Of a stretch of DNA of 64,000 nucleotides, positions 1 through 9,327 are shown piece after piece (the first letter of the stretch is position 1; each line of letters starts with the position of its first letter). The DNA lies in assembly GCA_977006965.1 (NCBI GenBank), contig OZ345372.1:186001-250000 (forward strand). Reading direction: 5' to 3'. The notes under the pieces are model-generated. The model made no database searches and was not told the DNA's origin. It worked only from the letters and a program-made list of their open reading frames with translations. The position numbers were made by a program, and so were the translations under genes. Origin of the DNA: Phymatolithon calcareum (Eukaryota; Rhodophyta; Florideophyceae; Hapalidiales).

Positions 1-2
1 GA

Positions 3-266
3 GAGTTGGGAATTAATGTTCGAGGATTCAAAGCGGAGACAAGTATCAGAATCTTTAAGTCACTAATAGTCCCAAAATTGGAGTATGTCCTGCACGTGAC
101 TACAATGACAAACCGATTGCTCTCGGCAATACCAATCTCAGTAACCTCCCGCCAATTGACAATATGGACTAATACATGCAATGTTCTTGTCGGCTTCACT
201 GAGCGAGTTAACTTGATGAGAATATGCAAGATCACCTGCTTCACTTCGCCATACTTTTCTGTTTGA
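3..266 (+). mobile_element. LINE (non-LTR retrotransposon) reverse transcriptase C-terminal fragment
   Basis: The reading frame entering from the left edge carries GFKAETSIRIFKSLIVPKLE followed by YVLHV. This is the pattern found just after the RT domain of many non-LTR retrotransposons (a G-x-x-x-x-GF segment, then an R-(I/L)-(Y/F)-K-S-(F/L)-I-x-P-K-(L/M)-E-Y motif). The frame ends at a stop near 264. The upstream part lies outside the window and no endonuclease or catalytic RT motif is visible, so this is a fragment. A LINE-type zinc-finger tail also sits at the right edge of the window on the opposite strand; whether both come from one family cannot be told because they cover different parts. 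Confidence 0.55.
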
Positions 267-537
267 GTTACGGACCCCCATCTTACCCAGTAGCAAAACT
301 GATCGCTTAAGATCGTAATTTTATTAAAATAATAAACCTTTTTGTGCCCCGTCGTTCCGCTATTGCAACTTTCCAACCACAGAAGTTTTTCTCCGCTTTG
401 TGTGTCCTGCATTACTCCACACAGTGTAGTCTCTCTACTGCTCCAGGTGCAACTTTCAGGTGCCACCTTCTCAACTGCACTACAACATCAGTGGATGCTC
501 CGGCCACAGAAGCCTGTAAGCTCCGCTGCAAAATTAA
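267..537. other. no gene recognised
   Basis: This stretch holds only short overlapping open frames in several phases, with no motif or consistent codon pattern. Confidence 0.4.
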
Positions 538-1044
538 ATGTTTAACAATCCAATACCAGTTGCTCTTCGACCTGGCGATTCTGTTCTCGGCGGGATTTTT
601 ATGCTCGACGTTGTGCAACATATGAAAAATTTGGCCCGTCAAGGAGAATTTTTCGGTAATACTTCATGCACTCCTTGTTCCAGAAGAAACGTTTATGCCA
701 AACAGATGCGCTTCTACTGCGCGCAATATCGGCTCAAGGATCCCACCGCAGCCAAGTGCGCAGTTAGATTGCAGTTGCGGAAACTAAAGGGACGACCCGG
801 ATGGGTTGTTTTCAAAGAGGACGAACATATTCACGTACCCCTACCCCAAAGCAAGAAATCCAATCGATTTAAGTGCCTACTGAGAAAGCGATTATTCGAA
901 GCAATATGGAAGTCGAAATGCATACAGCGAATGGATTCCTGGCGCTGCACCAATGATTCTGCCAAATTTGCCGCATTATCATCCTGCTCCGATGCCCATG
1001 CCACTGTCCATCGGCCCTGGTGGGGTCATTGCGCCGAAGGCTAA
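538..1044 (+). CDS. FLYWCH/FAR1-like zinc-finger protein, N-terminal part (frame broken)
   Basis: The frame has a C-x-x-Y...C...W-x-V...H-x-H arrangement (RFYCAQYRLKD, then KCAVRLQL, then GWVVFKEDEHIHVP). This is how the FLYWCH, FAR1 and WRKY-GCM1 type zinc fingers are built; they bind DNA and are common in Mutator-like transposases and genes derived from them. Readable homology-like sequence stops near 930, where the next plausible coding frame (953-1954) is in another phase. The two are probably halves of one gene separated by an indel or an unrecognised intron. The start at 538 is the first ATG in frame; the true start is uncertain. It could be a domesticated transposase N-terminus or a decaying one. 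Confidence 0.4.
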   Translation: MFNNPIPVALRPGDSVLGGIFMLDVVQHMKNLARQGEFFGNTSCTPCSRRNVYAKQMRFYCAQYRLKDPTAAKCAVRLQLRKLKGRPGWVVFKEDEHIHVPLPQSKKSNRFKCLLRKRLFEAIWKSKCIQRMDSWRCTNDSAKFAALSSCSDAHATVHRPWWGHCAEG

Positions 1045-1954
1045 TTTCATACCGCCAAATGTCCTGACTCCCCAACAGCTCGTTTCACCCAAGCCACTGA
1101 CATCCCGGCAAGTCATTCCATCCATTGTCCCGACACCCCAACAATGCCCTCAAGTATCTGGAAACACAGTCGTCGGCGAAGGGCTCTTGTCGTTTGAGAT
1201 GGACAGGGAAGCTTTCGACAGAATTGTCTCCGTCGTTGGCGATCCACCACCTGCGCTTCTTGAACTTTGCCAAATTAACAAAATTAATTTTTCTGGTATT
1301 CTAGGCGGCACAACGCAAGATGACCTTGAAGTGCTGAAGAGGCTTTCCGATGCCACGAAGTGTGTCGATAGCACCACTTTACGTAAGAATTTTTGTCATC
1401 CTGCGAGGTATATTTCCAGTGGTTTGAAGGAAAAGAACGTGACTGTGAAAGGCTCGAAAAATAACATCCTGGCGCGTTTGATTGCGTGGGCCAAACACTA
1501 TCTTTCACCATTTTCAAGTGGCCGAATCCCAGCGTCTGATGCAGCTCCGCACACTGCGTTGAGTGCCGCTGAGGACCGACAAACAGTCCCGTCCAGCGGA
1601 GCACCGTCATCAGCAGCGGCATCGCGTTCCACTCTACCCGAAACGCCAGTAGCACGGCTAGCCACACCATCAGGACCGACTTCGTCGGGATATCCGTTAT
1701 ATCTAGCCGGTGACGAAGACGAAGAGCTCGAACCGCAGGCGAAGCGGGCACGTACCGGGGGTGATAACGAGGATGTAAGCGAATTCAACTCAATGGGCGG
1801 CTTTGATGTCCCAAGTGTTGGCAATAGTCCGGCCAGAGATGGGACATTGCACTTGAAGGACAATGTCATGGAGCTGAAAAAAGCAGAGCTTGCGATGAAG
1901 ATAGCGATCGAGGCTCCGTCAAGCAAGACAATAATACGGGAAGCGCTCTGTTAA
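953..1954 (+). CDS. Pro/Ser-rich protein with a SAP-like motif, probable continuation of the zinc-finger gene
   Basis: 333 codons. The first 80 residues are proline-rich. Near residues 140-180 the segment GLKEKNVTVKGSKNNILARL resembles a SAP helix-turn-helix (hydrophobic-L-x(5,6)-V-x-G-x-K-x-x-L-x-x-R-L), a small DNA-binding fold of chromatin proteins. The C-terminal half is acidic and Ser/Pro-rich with a KRAR basic patch near 1740, ending in a lysine-rich helix. Sequence just past the stop (to about 2150) reads open in another frame, suggesting a further break. No membrane segment or signal peptide. It sits directly behind the zinc-finger frame, which supports a nuclear, DNA-binding or transposon-derived role. 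The SAP assignment is by eye. Confidence 0.4.
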   Translation: MILPNLPHYHPAPMPMPLSIGPGGVIAPKANFIPPNVLTPQQLVSPKPLTSRQVIPSIVPTPQQCPQVSGNTVVGEGLLSFEMDREAFDRIVSVVGDPPPALLELCQINKINFSGILGGTTQDDLEVLKRLSDATKCVDSTTLRKNFCHPARYISSGLKEKNVTVKGSKNNILARLIAWAKHYLSPFSSGRIPASDAAPHTALSAAEDRQTVPSSGAPSSAAASRSTLPETPVARLATPSGPTSSGYPLYLAGDEDEELEPQAKRARTGGDNEDVSEFNSMGGFDVPSVGNSPARDGTLHLKDNVMELKKAELAMKIAIEAPSSKTIIREALC

Positions 1955-2326
1955 TCGAAATCAATTGGAGCATCCTACTCCAAAGCGCGCGCCTGGAATG
2001 GAGGATGACTCGTTCTGTATGTCGACGGGAGTGCACATGGAGGACATGCCATCGGTGGTACTGATTCCATTTCTGGTAAGACCCTGCGTTTGCTCTACCG
2101 GAAGGGTTCAATCGGGATGATGTTACTGAAGTTACTCTCTTGTCTCACGGGATAAATGGGCTGATTTAACGCGCTGGGAATGTGGAAAACCTTGTTGAAA
2201 TGTATTCAAGTTGGCAATCATGGTTCTAAGTGCGTAACTTAAAGTGTGTGCTCAAAACAACAGCGAAGTAGAGATAACATTATAAATTTGTTTGTTTATT
2301 TTTGTCTGAGAGAGCTTTTAACCAAT
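1955..2326. other. intergenic; possible out-of-frame remnant of the preceding gene
   Basis: From 1950 to about 2130 an alternative plus frame stays open and looks mildly coding, which may be the shifted C-terminus of the SAP-like protein. Nothing is recognised beyond it. Confidence 0.25.
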
Positions 2327-2698
2327 CTATCCACTCACTCCAAATGTCGATCTGCGCCTGAAGGGATTGATTTTTTTCCTTAGGACTTTTAATTCTTCTT
2401 CATAATCCTTGACCTGCGCAGCAACGTTACTAAGAAGCTCTCCAAGGCCTCCAGTAAACCCTTGAAAAGGTCCCTTTCTTCCCGTCGATAACAAACTGCC
2501 CCTTGATTCTTCACTAATTGCGTGCGCCGAAACGACCGGGCAGGTGTAGTTGTTATTCTTGAATCCAGTCACATGTCTTTTGACGGAACCGGAAAAGTAG
2601 CGGAAGGAAATGCGCCGCGGAGTACCTTCATCGAGTACCGTGGTGGTGTAAACTGGAAGGCTACACTTCTTAAAAAGAGAGTCGCAGGGATTGCACAA
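2327..2698 (-). CDS. hypothetical protein, 123 residues
   Basis: The frame starts with ATG at 2698 and carries a Cys-containing N-terminus, a basic centre and a C-terminal charged stretch (KDYEEELKVLRKKINPFRRR) that would form a short amphipathic helix. I do not recognise the family. The neighbourhood contains mainly decayed genes, so it may be a fragment. No overlapping frame looks better. Confidence 0.25.
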   Translation of the reverse strand: MCNPCDSLFKKCSLPVYTTTVLDEGTPRRISFRYFSGSVKRHVTGFKNNNYTCPVVSAHAISEESRGSLLSTGRKGPFQGFTGGLGELLSNVAAQVKDYEEELKVLRKKINPFRRRSTFGVSG

Positions 2699-3780
2699 AT
2701 ATCTGCGCTCTCACTTCTTTTAATAAGTCTAACTCGTTTTTATGTATGTTGCTCTGTGCAGTGGTCAGTCGAGCTGCGTGGACTAGCGGCTGGGCAACTG
2801 CAGGAACAGGCGCTGAGTTCCTTGTTCTAATGAATGAGCGCTAAGTCTAGAGTGACGCTCATGTTGGAAATCATTCCAAACATTCTCGGGCAACCGAATG
2901 TGAGCTCAATTGCAACTTCGCGACTTTCTGGTCGGTTTCCGCGCATATGTGTATTCGTGCGCATGTTTGATACATTTCATGAGACTTTTGACGCAGAACC
3001 TCTGTCTGCCGAGGCAGCCGAGTCATCCGCGCAAATCGTTGACAACCTTCTCTCCTCTGCTATATGTTCGGTACAGCTCGCTAACGACGGGCGAAAGCAA
3101 GGTATGATTATTACGCTCGCTCGAGTGTTTTTCAGAAACATGCATGTACTGACGCTGACTAACGTGACCAACAGTGTGCGCCTTTACGAAAAATGGTTTT
3201 TACTTGAACGTAGGTCTGTGATGTGCACGATTCGGGTTGAGCAGAATATCGGCCTTATATTTTAGCAGCCAGTCGAGACAGAGCTGTGTGAAAGGAGGCG
3301 TGGTCACTCTGACTTGACATTTTGCCAACTGATGCGTCGGGAGAGCTTTTTTGCGTGATTGCATTGGTGGGACGGATTCATTTCCGGCAGACAGTAATAC
3401 TTGAACATTTTTTAATGCCAACATAACTTTGTCATGTTGTTCACCATTGATGCCCAGAAAACGTCATGTTGCACAAATCGCGCCGCGCACTCTGCAGGAG
3501 GACCGGCTGTTGTGGAGCAGTCCTTCCCTTCCGTGACGCCTCAAAGTCGCAGCGTGCGGACGGTCAACAGAACCCGCGCCGACAGTCGATGCAATCTTAA
3601 AGCAGAGTAGGAAACGGCGCGAATCGATGCACGGCATAGCGAATCCACTGCGGCGGCATATGTTCATGTTGTCCGTACAGGGTCGGGCGCTGGGATCTCG
3701 GACCGTGTATACGATCGCGTGGAGTTGCGCTGAAGCGGAAACAAAGATTCATCGACGATGTAGTGTAGTTGGCGATTTCT
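2699..3780. other. no intact gene; possible remnants of the tRNase Z pseudogene at the right end
   Basis: An open plus frame at 2834-3265 has no recognisable motif and is treated as chance. On the minus strand between about 3460 and 3780 short interrupted frames (for example FVSASAQLHAIV near 3730) may continue the tRNase Z remnant. The catalytic HxHxDH motif is not found in this stretch. Confidence 0.3.
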
Positions 3781-3781
3781 T

Positions 3782-4610
3782 CTACATTAGACGCGAAAAA
3801 ATATGTTCGGGCGCAAAGTCGGCATGCAATGCGAGATGACGCACTGTATCACCAAGATTGCGCGTCCACGCAAGATAGCGCGCATCGAGAATACTCTCTT
3901 TTTGCCCAAGATGTACGATGAGGGAGAGGCGACTGCTCGTTTCAAGCTTCGCGGCGGAGAAAGGTTCAGAGTCCACAATTAGAGGGATGCAAATTGGGGA
4001 TACAGGTCGTATCACGACAACAACTGGATTGGGAGTCGCAGCATCCATGACTTTTGACGGGAGCACCTCGGACGTCCCTAGTTTGCAGCACGCCGTGCAT
4101 TCGTCCGCGTCGCACGCCTAACACCGTGGCTTTCACAGGATTAAAACGACCGGGGATATCCGCCAATCGGACAACGAAAGCAACGCCATTATCACTCTTT
4201 TCAGAAGCACTCCCTATTGGAATGCCACGAAGTGTGAACTGCGAGCACTTTGTAGTCACTCTATCGTCCGTAATTTCTTCTACCGAAATTTGCAAAGAGG
4301 GCCACGAAAAACGAAGAAGCGGCACATAGAAAGGCGGCTAAGCCCACGGACCCGCCACGGTGATCTTCGTCAACCCAGAATCTGCAGCAGCTAGGAGCAT
4401 TCCTGGAAGGCCACCAATGTCACTCGGAGATAACGTTGGAAGAAAGACGGCGCCCAGTTCGGCAGGCTTCACGCCCGCCTCGATGGCAGTGCGCTGCGCT
4501 CTGTCGCCGCATCCAAATTGGAAGCGCGTGCCTTCAAAGAAGCGATAATCGCGCTGCCGCCGTCTACATTTCCGGCGCAGAGCACCTCCACAAAGGAGTG
4601 CATTTCGGAT
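3782..4610 (-). pseudogene. tRNase Z (long form) pseudogene, N-terminal half only
   Basis: Reading right to left across three frames gives a recognisable order of long-form tRNase Z (ELAC2 type) motifs. They are a start at 4603 with SFVEVLCAGNVDGG; RFFEGTRFQFGCGDRAQR (counterpart of the R-x-L-F-N-C-G-E-G-T-Q-R motif); SDIGGLPGMLLAAADSGL; ITVAGP; PGRFNPVKATVLGVRRG (the PGxFdxxKAxxLGvpxG element); and finally LIVHLGQKESILDARYLAWT. The copy has a frame change near 4550, a TAG after AGPWA near 4340 and a frame change near 4060. The catalytic C-terminal half with HxHxDH is absent. tRNase Z removes 3' trailers from pre-tRNA. This copy cannot do so and must be a dead, truncated paralogue if the organism is viable. 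Confidence 0.65.
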
Positions 4611-5194
4611 GATCGATACGATTAAGCCGCGTGCTGCACGTCTCGAGCAAGATCAAGGCGATCGAGCATGACTGTGCAACGGGTACACGTGGGAATAGGT
4701 ATGATATGAAACTGAGCTCGTTTGACGCGACACCTACACAGTTTTATCGCTGTGGCCCTCCTGCATAAACACACTGTGATTGTCCATTCTCTGTGCGTCT
4801 TGAACGTCCGTGGTCTTGCCTACACAAGACAAGCACATGACGAAGGGATCTCGAGGTGACAATCTCCACACACTTCATCTATAATAGGAACGGCCGATGG
4901 CGAAAAACTGTCACATTACTTTCTAGTACATGTGTGGGGCATTAGAAAAATGCGAGGCCTTGAGCGATTGCATGTGCACATACCTGTCGGAGAATATGAT
5001 ATGGCAAATAAGTAAAGAAGAAGAAGAACAAAAGTAGATACAGTAAAGGCTATCACCGTACTTGTACTCATTCAATGGTAAGTGAGGTCCGGACTCTAAG
5101 TCGGAGATTCGCCCCGTGCCCGAAGCTGCAAAGCTTTTTCGACTGGAACCAGAATATCTTGAGGAAGGAGTGAGTTTCTAGCATACATTTTTAT
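4611..5194. other. intergenic, no gene recognised
   Basis: No open frame with support. A short A/G-rich run (gaagaagaagaa) lies at 5018-5030. Confidence 0.4.
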
Positions 5195-6133
5195 TTAGAA
5201 AACATTCACCGGGCCCGCCTTCAGTAATTCATTCATTGCAAGTTTGGGATCATTTCTTTCAATACGAATTCTCCAAAGAGCGCGCATAGCTCCCAGAAAA
5301 ACCATGCACTGCACACCGTACAACCTATCCACATCACATGTAGTCATCGGCAAACATCCGAATCCTGCTTGCGACCGCACTCGCAACAAGCGCAAAGTCG
5401 CACCCGGGGTGTAAGCGTTGCCTCCCCAGATGACCCGTAATAATCTGGCGGGTACTCCAAAGACGCCATTTCCTGTCCCATGGTATCCGTGAAGCTCTCG
5501 ATGGACATACCACGGTCCTGCAGCTTGAACACCGACATAACCATCGTCGTGTCCCCTGCATACGCTGTCACAATGCCCATTCCGCCGTGCATTCTGCGAC
5601 CAATCATGCCGTGCATTCCATAGCCTCCAAGGTCGCCCATACGTCGAATCGTATCCTCCATGACCGTATCCGCGGTACCTTCCTCCCATCATACCCATCT
5701 TCTCGTTCATCCGCCCTGCCATGCCTCGACCGCCTATTCCGTCGCCGAAACCGCCGTATCCACCCCATCTACCCATCGGACCCCGCATTAGGGCGTTTGC
5801 CGAGTATCCGAGGGCACGGTGCGAGCCGTAGCGCGCCTTGCGACTCATGTTGCGCAGAGTCTGGTGTCCCTCGAGGACGGTCAAGAGCGGCGCACCAAAT
5901 TTGTCTTGGACAAGCACATTCAAATGTCCGCAGTTTCACATTCCGCCGTAGCCTTCGCCGCCTGAGCCGTATCCACCATAACCACTTCCATACAAACCCG
6001 GTCCGCCCTGCCAATCATCAGCCTTGCGCTTGAATTTCCCCGCGGTGCTGAAACGCGGTTGTCGCATCAGCTCTCGATCGAGACGGACGACCTCCGTGGT
6101 CCAGGACGGATGACGTTTCATTTCCGTCCACAT
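5195..6133 (-). pseudogene. glycine/methionine-rich protein, disrupted by a stop and a frameshift
   Basis: A start at 6133 (MWTEMKRHPSWTTEVVRLD) leads into a Gly-Tyr-rich tract (GSGYGGYGSGGEGYGGM) that stops at a single TGA near 5936. The same frame continues immediately after it for another 90 codons, rich in G, M and R (GRWGGYGGFGDGIGGRG, then MGGRYRGYGHGGY). Near 5645 the glycine-rich coding character moves to another frame (MGDLGGYGMHGMIGRRMHGG) that ends at 5344. RG/YGG-rich tracts like this are typical of hnRNP-like RNA-binding proteins, but no complete RRM is visible, so the family is unknown. Either the gene is dead or two small sequence errors break it. Confidence 0.5.
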
Positions 6134-6183
6134 TAACGCCGACGATTTTGCTTTAGATCACACTCACGATGCCCGACAACGTT

Positions 6184-6405
6184 CATGAATTAGCTCACAC
6201 TGTGGATGCCTCACAGCGGCCATGAATTAGCTCACACTGTGGATGCCTCACAGCGGCCATCATTTAGCTCACACTGCGGATGCCTCACAGCGGCCATCAT
6301 TTAGCTCACACTGCGGATGCCTCACAGCGGCCATCATTTAGCTCACACTACGGATATCCCAAAGCGGCCAAGAGTTTGCTCGCGCTGTGGATGCCTCACA
6401 GCGGC
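6184..6405. repeat. 37-bp tandem repeat, six copies
   Basis: Units start at 6184, 6221, 6258, 6295, 6332 and 6369, exactly 37 bp apart. Each contains TTAGCTCACACTG followed by GGATGCCTCACAGCGGC. Copies 3 and 4 are identical; copies 5 and 6 are diverged. The array lies just upstream of the glycine-rich pseudogene start and next to a foldback element. There are no spacers, so it is a minisatellite, not a CRISPR array. Confidence 0.9.
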
Positions 6406-6493
6406 CATAGTGCAAAACAAGAGTATCCTGTCCATGCTCACATACTTCACTCGCAGCTCTGGACTTGCAAGGTGATGGACGCCTCTTATGGCC

Positions 6494-6706
6494 GATGAAC
6501 GAATAGTTCGCAACCTGGAAAATGGGAAAATGAGAAATTGGGAACGCGAATACGTCCAATAGAATACCTTCATTTGTGAAAATTTACGCCTTCTGCTTCC
6601 ATCAGGTTCAAATTCCACAAGTGCATGTATTCGATTGGACATATCGACGTTCCCATTTTCTCAATTTCCCATTTTCCCGGTTGGGAACTATTCGTTCATC
6701 AGCTTA
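6494..6706. mobile_element. foldback MITE, family A, copy 1
   Basis: The first about 80 bp (beginning GCCGATGAACGAATAGTTC) are repeated in reverse complement at the end (GAACTATTCGTTCATCAGC). In between is a central unpaired part containing TTCTGCTTCCATCAGG. The arms contain the run AAATGGGAAAATGAGAAATTG. The element is flanked by TTATG on both sides (6489-6493 and 6707-6711), a candidate 5-bp target duplication. It has no coding capacity. A second copy in the opposite orientation lies at 25,163-25,366 and a partial relative near 21,820. The element sits just upstream of the SNF5-like gene and may lie in its 5' intron, since a TTTACAG acceptor-like site follows at 6760. Confidence 0.85.
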
Positions 6707-6769
6707 TGTATTGTGTTTCCAATTTTTTTTCAAATTCAAAATTTTGTTAGAAATTTTCTTTACAGTATC

Positions 6770-7816
6770 ATGTCCAGTGCCACCTGATGAGCGCACAAAA
6801 GAGAACCGACGTATGATCAAAATCCGCGTCGTTCTCGGGGATAGTGCGGAGGAGGTACTTGAGGACTCGTTTGTATGGGGTTTGTGTGCTGGAGACTACA
6901 ACTCTCCGGAGCTGTTTCGCAGCACCTATGCGCAGATACCGGCTTCTCCCTGTTTCATGTCCCCAAGGTTGCACAAGAGATTCGGCGTCAGGTTGCGCTC
7001 GCTCAAGCCATTTCATGCAGTGACGCAGAGACGAGAGCCCTTGCGCTCGCCCGACTACCGGCAGATCATCCCCTGAGAGATCTGCTGCCTAAGCTAGAGT
7101 CTGCGATCCGCACGATGAGTCCAGAAGAGATCTGGGCGAAAGAGCGAGAGGAAAATGAGACTCTCATCACAGAGACGTTCACGGAGCGTTTATTACACGA
7201 CGTCGTGTTGAAAGCAGAGAAGCGTGCGGCTGGCAGAGCAAGAGCGGCCAAGGAGAATGAGTTGCGCGAGCTAGAGGAGAAAAAGAGAAAAGAATCATTG
7301 GCAGAGGCGGAGCGCAAACGTTGTGAAATTAAGGCCGCACTGCTGGAACTTGACGCCAACGTGGACCGGGTGAAAAATGACCACGATATTGACCTTCGGC
7401 CATACTTACAGTTACAGATCGGGCGCGGAGCGCGACCATCTGTTTGGCTCTAGGGCTTGCTCATCCGCAAGAAGCGTGGCCTGCCAATCATGCCGGCGGT
7501 GCAGTTGCGAGGTCAAGTGCTTGTTGCTGCCACCACTACTACCGACGCTGTCGCAGCTCCTGTGAAACGACCGCGTGGTAGACCGAGAAAGAATAGTCAG
7601 CCTGGGGATCCGAGCAAGGGTGCCACTCCTAGGCAAGGAATTAAACGGCGCGCGTCCTCTGGGTCGGCATCGCGCGCGCAAGCGGCGCCGGAAACACCGA
7701 GGCCGAAACGCGGACCACCCAGGCGACGCGACGCGCCAAGCACAGCACCTGTGGAAAGACGGAGGAGAAGCAGCACGAGGGGCTCTGAGCCGCCAGCAAA
7801 ACGGACCAGGAAATGA
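6770..7816 (+). pseudogene. SNF5/SMARCB1-like chromatin-remodelling subunit with frameshift and in-frame stop
   Basis: The segment MIKIRVVLGDSAEEVLEDSF, then VW, then NSPELF, then after a one-base frame change near 6920 HLCADTGFSLFHVPKVAQEI followed by RRQV, matches the SNF5 domain pattern (I-x-I-x...-L-x-D-x-F-x-W...SPExFa...LcxDxgL...P-x-I-A-x-x-I-R-x-Q). It is followed by a long charged coiled coil (7130-7360), then a TAG at 7451. The same frame continues to 7816 with an AT-hook (RPRGRPRKN) and an Arg/Pro-rich tail. SNF5 proteins are core subunits of SWI/SNF and RSC remodellers. Codon-level coherence on both sides of the breaks suggests a recently broken gene or sequence errors. The 5' end is not defined; a MITE lies where the upstream exon would be. 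Confidence 0.6.
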
Positions 7817-8340
7817 AATGCGTTTCGTGATGCTCACTATTCCCGTACATGTTAAAGAGTCGAAATGTAAGATACAAATATACAATTGAGAAGGAGAAAG
7901 GGGCGCGCAAGCTCTTCTTAACGTCAAGGTATAGTGCAGGCAAGCTTTGAACATGGACATGGTGAAGAATTTTGAATGAAACCTTGCTGTATCCTCGTTT
8001 TCTGGAGATTCTTGACTCGCATTATTTTGTCAACTAATACCCGAGCGGGCCGGTAGTGGGAGCTGTGTGGAGCAAGCGACAGCTTAAACATTGTGAAAAT
8101 GTGGTATTCTAACATCTGGATTGTTCCACGAGTACGCAGAGCCATTCAGTTCATATTTGATTTAATATTGATACGCTAAGATGCAAGGACACATCAGAGA
8201 CTCCGGGCCTTGACCAGCCTGACTTGGTCGACCACGGGGCTCCTCAAGCTTGAAGTTAAAATTGCACAAACCCTACTGTAGTTCTGTGCACGACTCAAGA
8301 TAATGACCAATGCCATGCCCACGGATGCGCTCTAAATACC
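7817..8340. other. intergenic, no gene recognised
   Basis: Short unsupported open frames only. Confidence 0.4.
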
Positions 8341-8411
8341 GGCCGCAGGCCTAGGATTAACAAAGGAGGATAGAAGTGAGTAATCCTTTGTTTCATCCTA
8401 GGCCTGCGGCC
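8341..8411. repeat. long near-perfect hairpin (about 30-bp arms)
   Basis: Left arm 8341-8371 starts GGCCGCAGGCCTAGGAT. Right arm 8383-8411 ends ATCCTAGGCCTGCGGCC. The outer 17 bp pair perfectly and the inner part (AACAAAGGA with ATCCTTTGTTT) pairs with small bulges, leaving a loop of about 11 bases. The arm itself contains the palindrome GGCCTAGGC-like core. It could be a tiny foldback element or a hairpin RNA; there is no coding sequence. Confidence 0.85.
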
Positions 8412-8841
8412 AAAGCCGGTGATAGTAAGCTTCGGAGCCCGGACCCGAAGTCTGACGATTTATCCCAGTGAAGCCAGTGAAGATGCTGCTGTGAAATTTA
8501 ATGGTATCCTGCGTCGAGCTTTTTGTCCTTTCTCGTTCGGCGCGGTATTTGAATCTGACGAGGAGGTTGTATCATAAAATATGAATCCATTAGGAAATTC
8601 ACTGCAAGCATAAAGGGTAAGTCTGAGTGCATTGCAACTTGTAACTTTGCAAGGTTCCTTTAATTGCATTAAAGCTAGATGGGTACCAATTGCGTAGACA
8701 AGCATCGCGTGCATTACTGAAGGTTTTGCAACGAGAGAGGTTCTACTGTAGTGTCATATTTGGCCCACTAGGTAAGAGTTTATGAAAATATTTCAAAATA
8801 GCTTTTGTGTATATCTTTGCAGGGCGGCGACAACTTCTCGA

Positions 8842-9327
8842 ATGCCAAGAAGATACGCAACGAAGATGGCGCCGACAAGGAACTCCGGATCCAGTACGCG
8901 TCCAGCGTCGTCGTTGCCGGCAACTCCGCCGCGCAGCACGCCGGATTTGACGAGCAAGCTAGAGAGCTGTTCTGAGAGCGCCAAGAAAAAGACCTTGGAC
9001 TTCATGGATCGCGCCACCAAAGAGGCAGAGCTCCGCCAGGTAAGCGGTCTAATGGAGACTAAGATTGCGGAGGCGATGCAGAATGTGGCCGTTGAGGAGA
9101 TAATCTTGTCCAAGATGAATAAGGTAGTCGCCGATCTGGTCCGCGCTATCGAAGCTGTCCGAGACGAAGTCGAAGTTGTCAAGAAGGACGTTTACTCTAT
9201 GCAGCAGCAGATCAAGTTCGAGACGAGCACGAGCGGCCCGCGGGCTAAGAAGAGGAAGACTGAAGAGTCTGAGTGTATTGTGTGTGATTCTTCCATATTT
9301 TGCCTTGTTCATAGCAACAAGAAATAG
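8842..9327 (+). CDS. coiled-coil hypothetical protein with nuclear-type basic patch
   Basis: From the ATG at 8842 (MPRRYATKMAPTR) the protein has a basic Ser/Pro-rich N-terminus, then a long heptad-like helix region (about residues 50-130, for example LMETKIAEAMQNV through IEAVRDEVEVVKKDV). It ends in a KKRKTEES basic patch resembling a nuclear localisation signal and a Cys-containing tail. The frame is also open from 8782, but the 8772-8822 interval has GTAAGAG at one end and TTTGCAG at the other and could be a 51-bp intron, in which case an upstream exon exists. I do not recognise the family. Codon use looks coding and no break is seen. Confidence 0.5.
   Translation: MPRRYATKMAPTRNSGSSTRPASSLPATPPRSTPDLTSKLESCSESAKKKTLDFMDRATKEAELRQVSGLMETKIAEAMQNVAVEEIILSKMNKVVADLVRAIEAVRDEVEVVKKDVYSMQQQIKFETSTSGPRAKKRKTEESECIVCDSSIFCLVHSNKK

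Noticed and set aside
2834-3265. 143-codon plus-strand frame as a gene
   Set aside because: No recognisable feature and no paralogue in the window; kept out as chance.
5936-5938. TGA in the glycine-rich gene as a selenocysteine codon
   Set aside because: No selenoprotein context, a glycine-rich low-complexity surrounding and a second frame break nearby; simple nonsense or error is more likely.
6184-6405. CRISPR-like array
   Set aside because: The 37-bp units abut without spacers, and the window is eukaryotic nuclear DNA.
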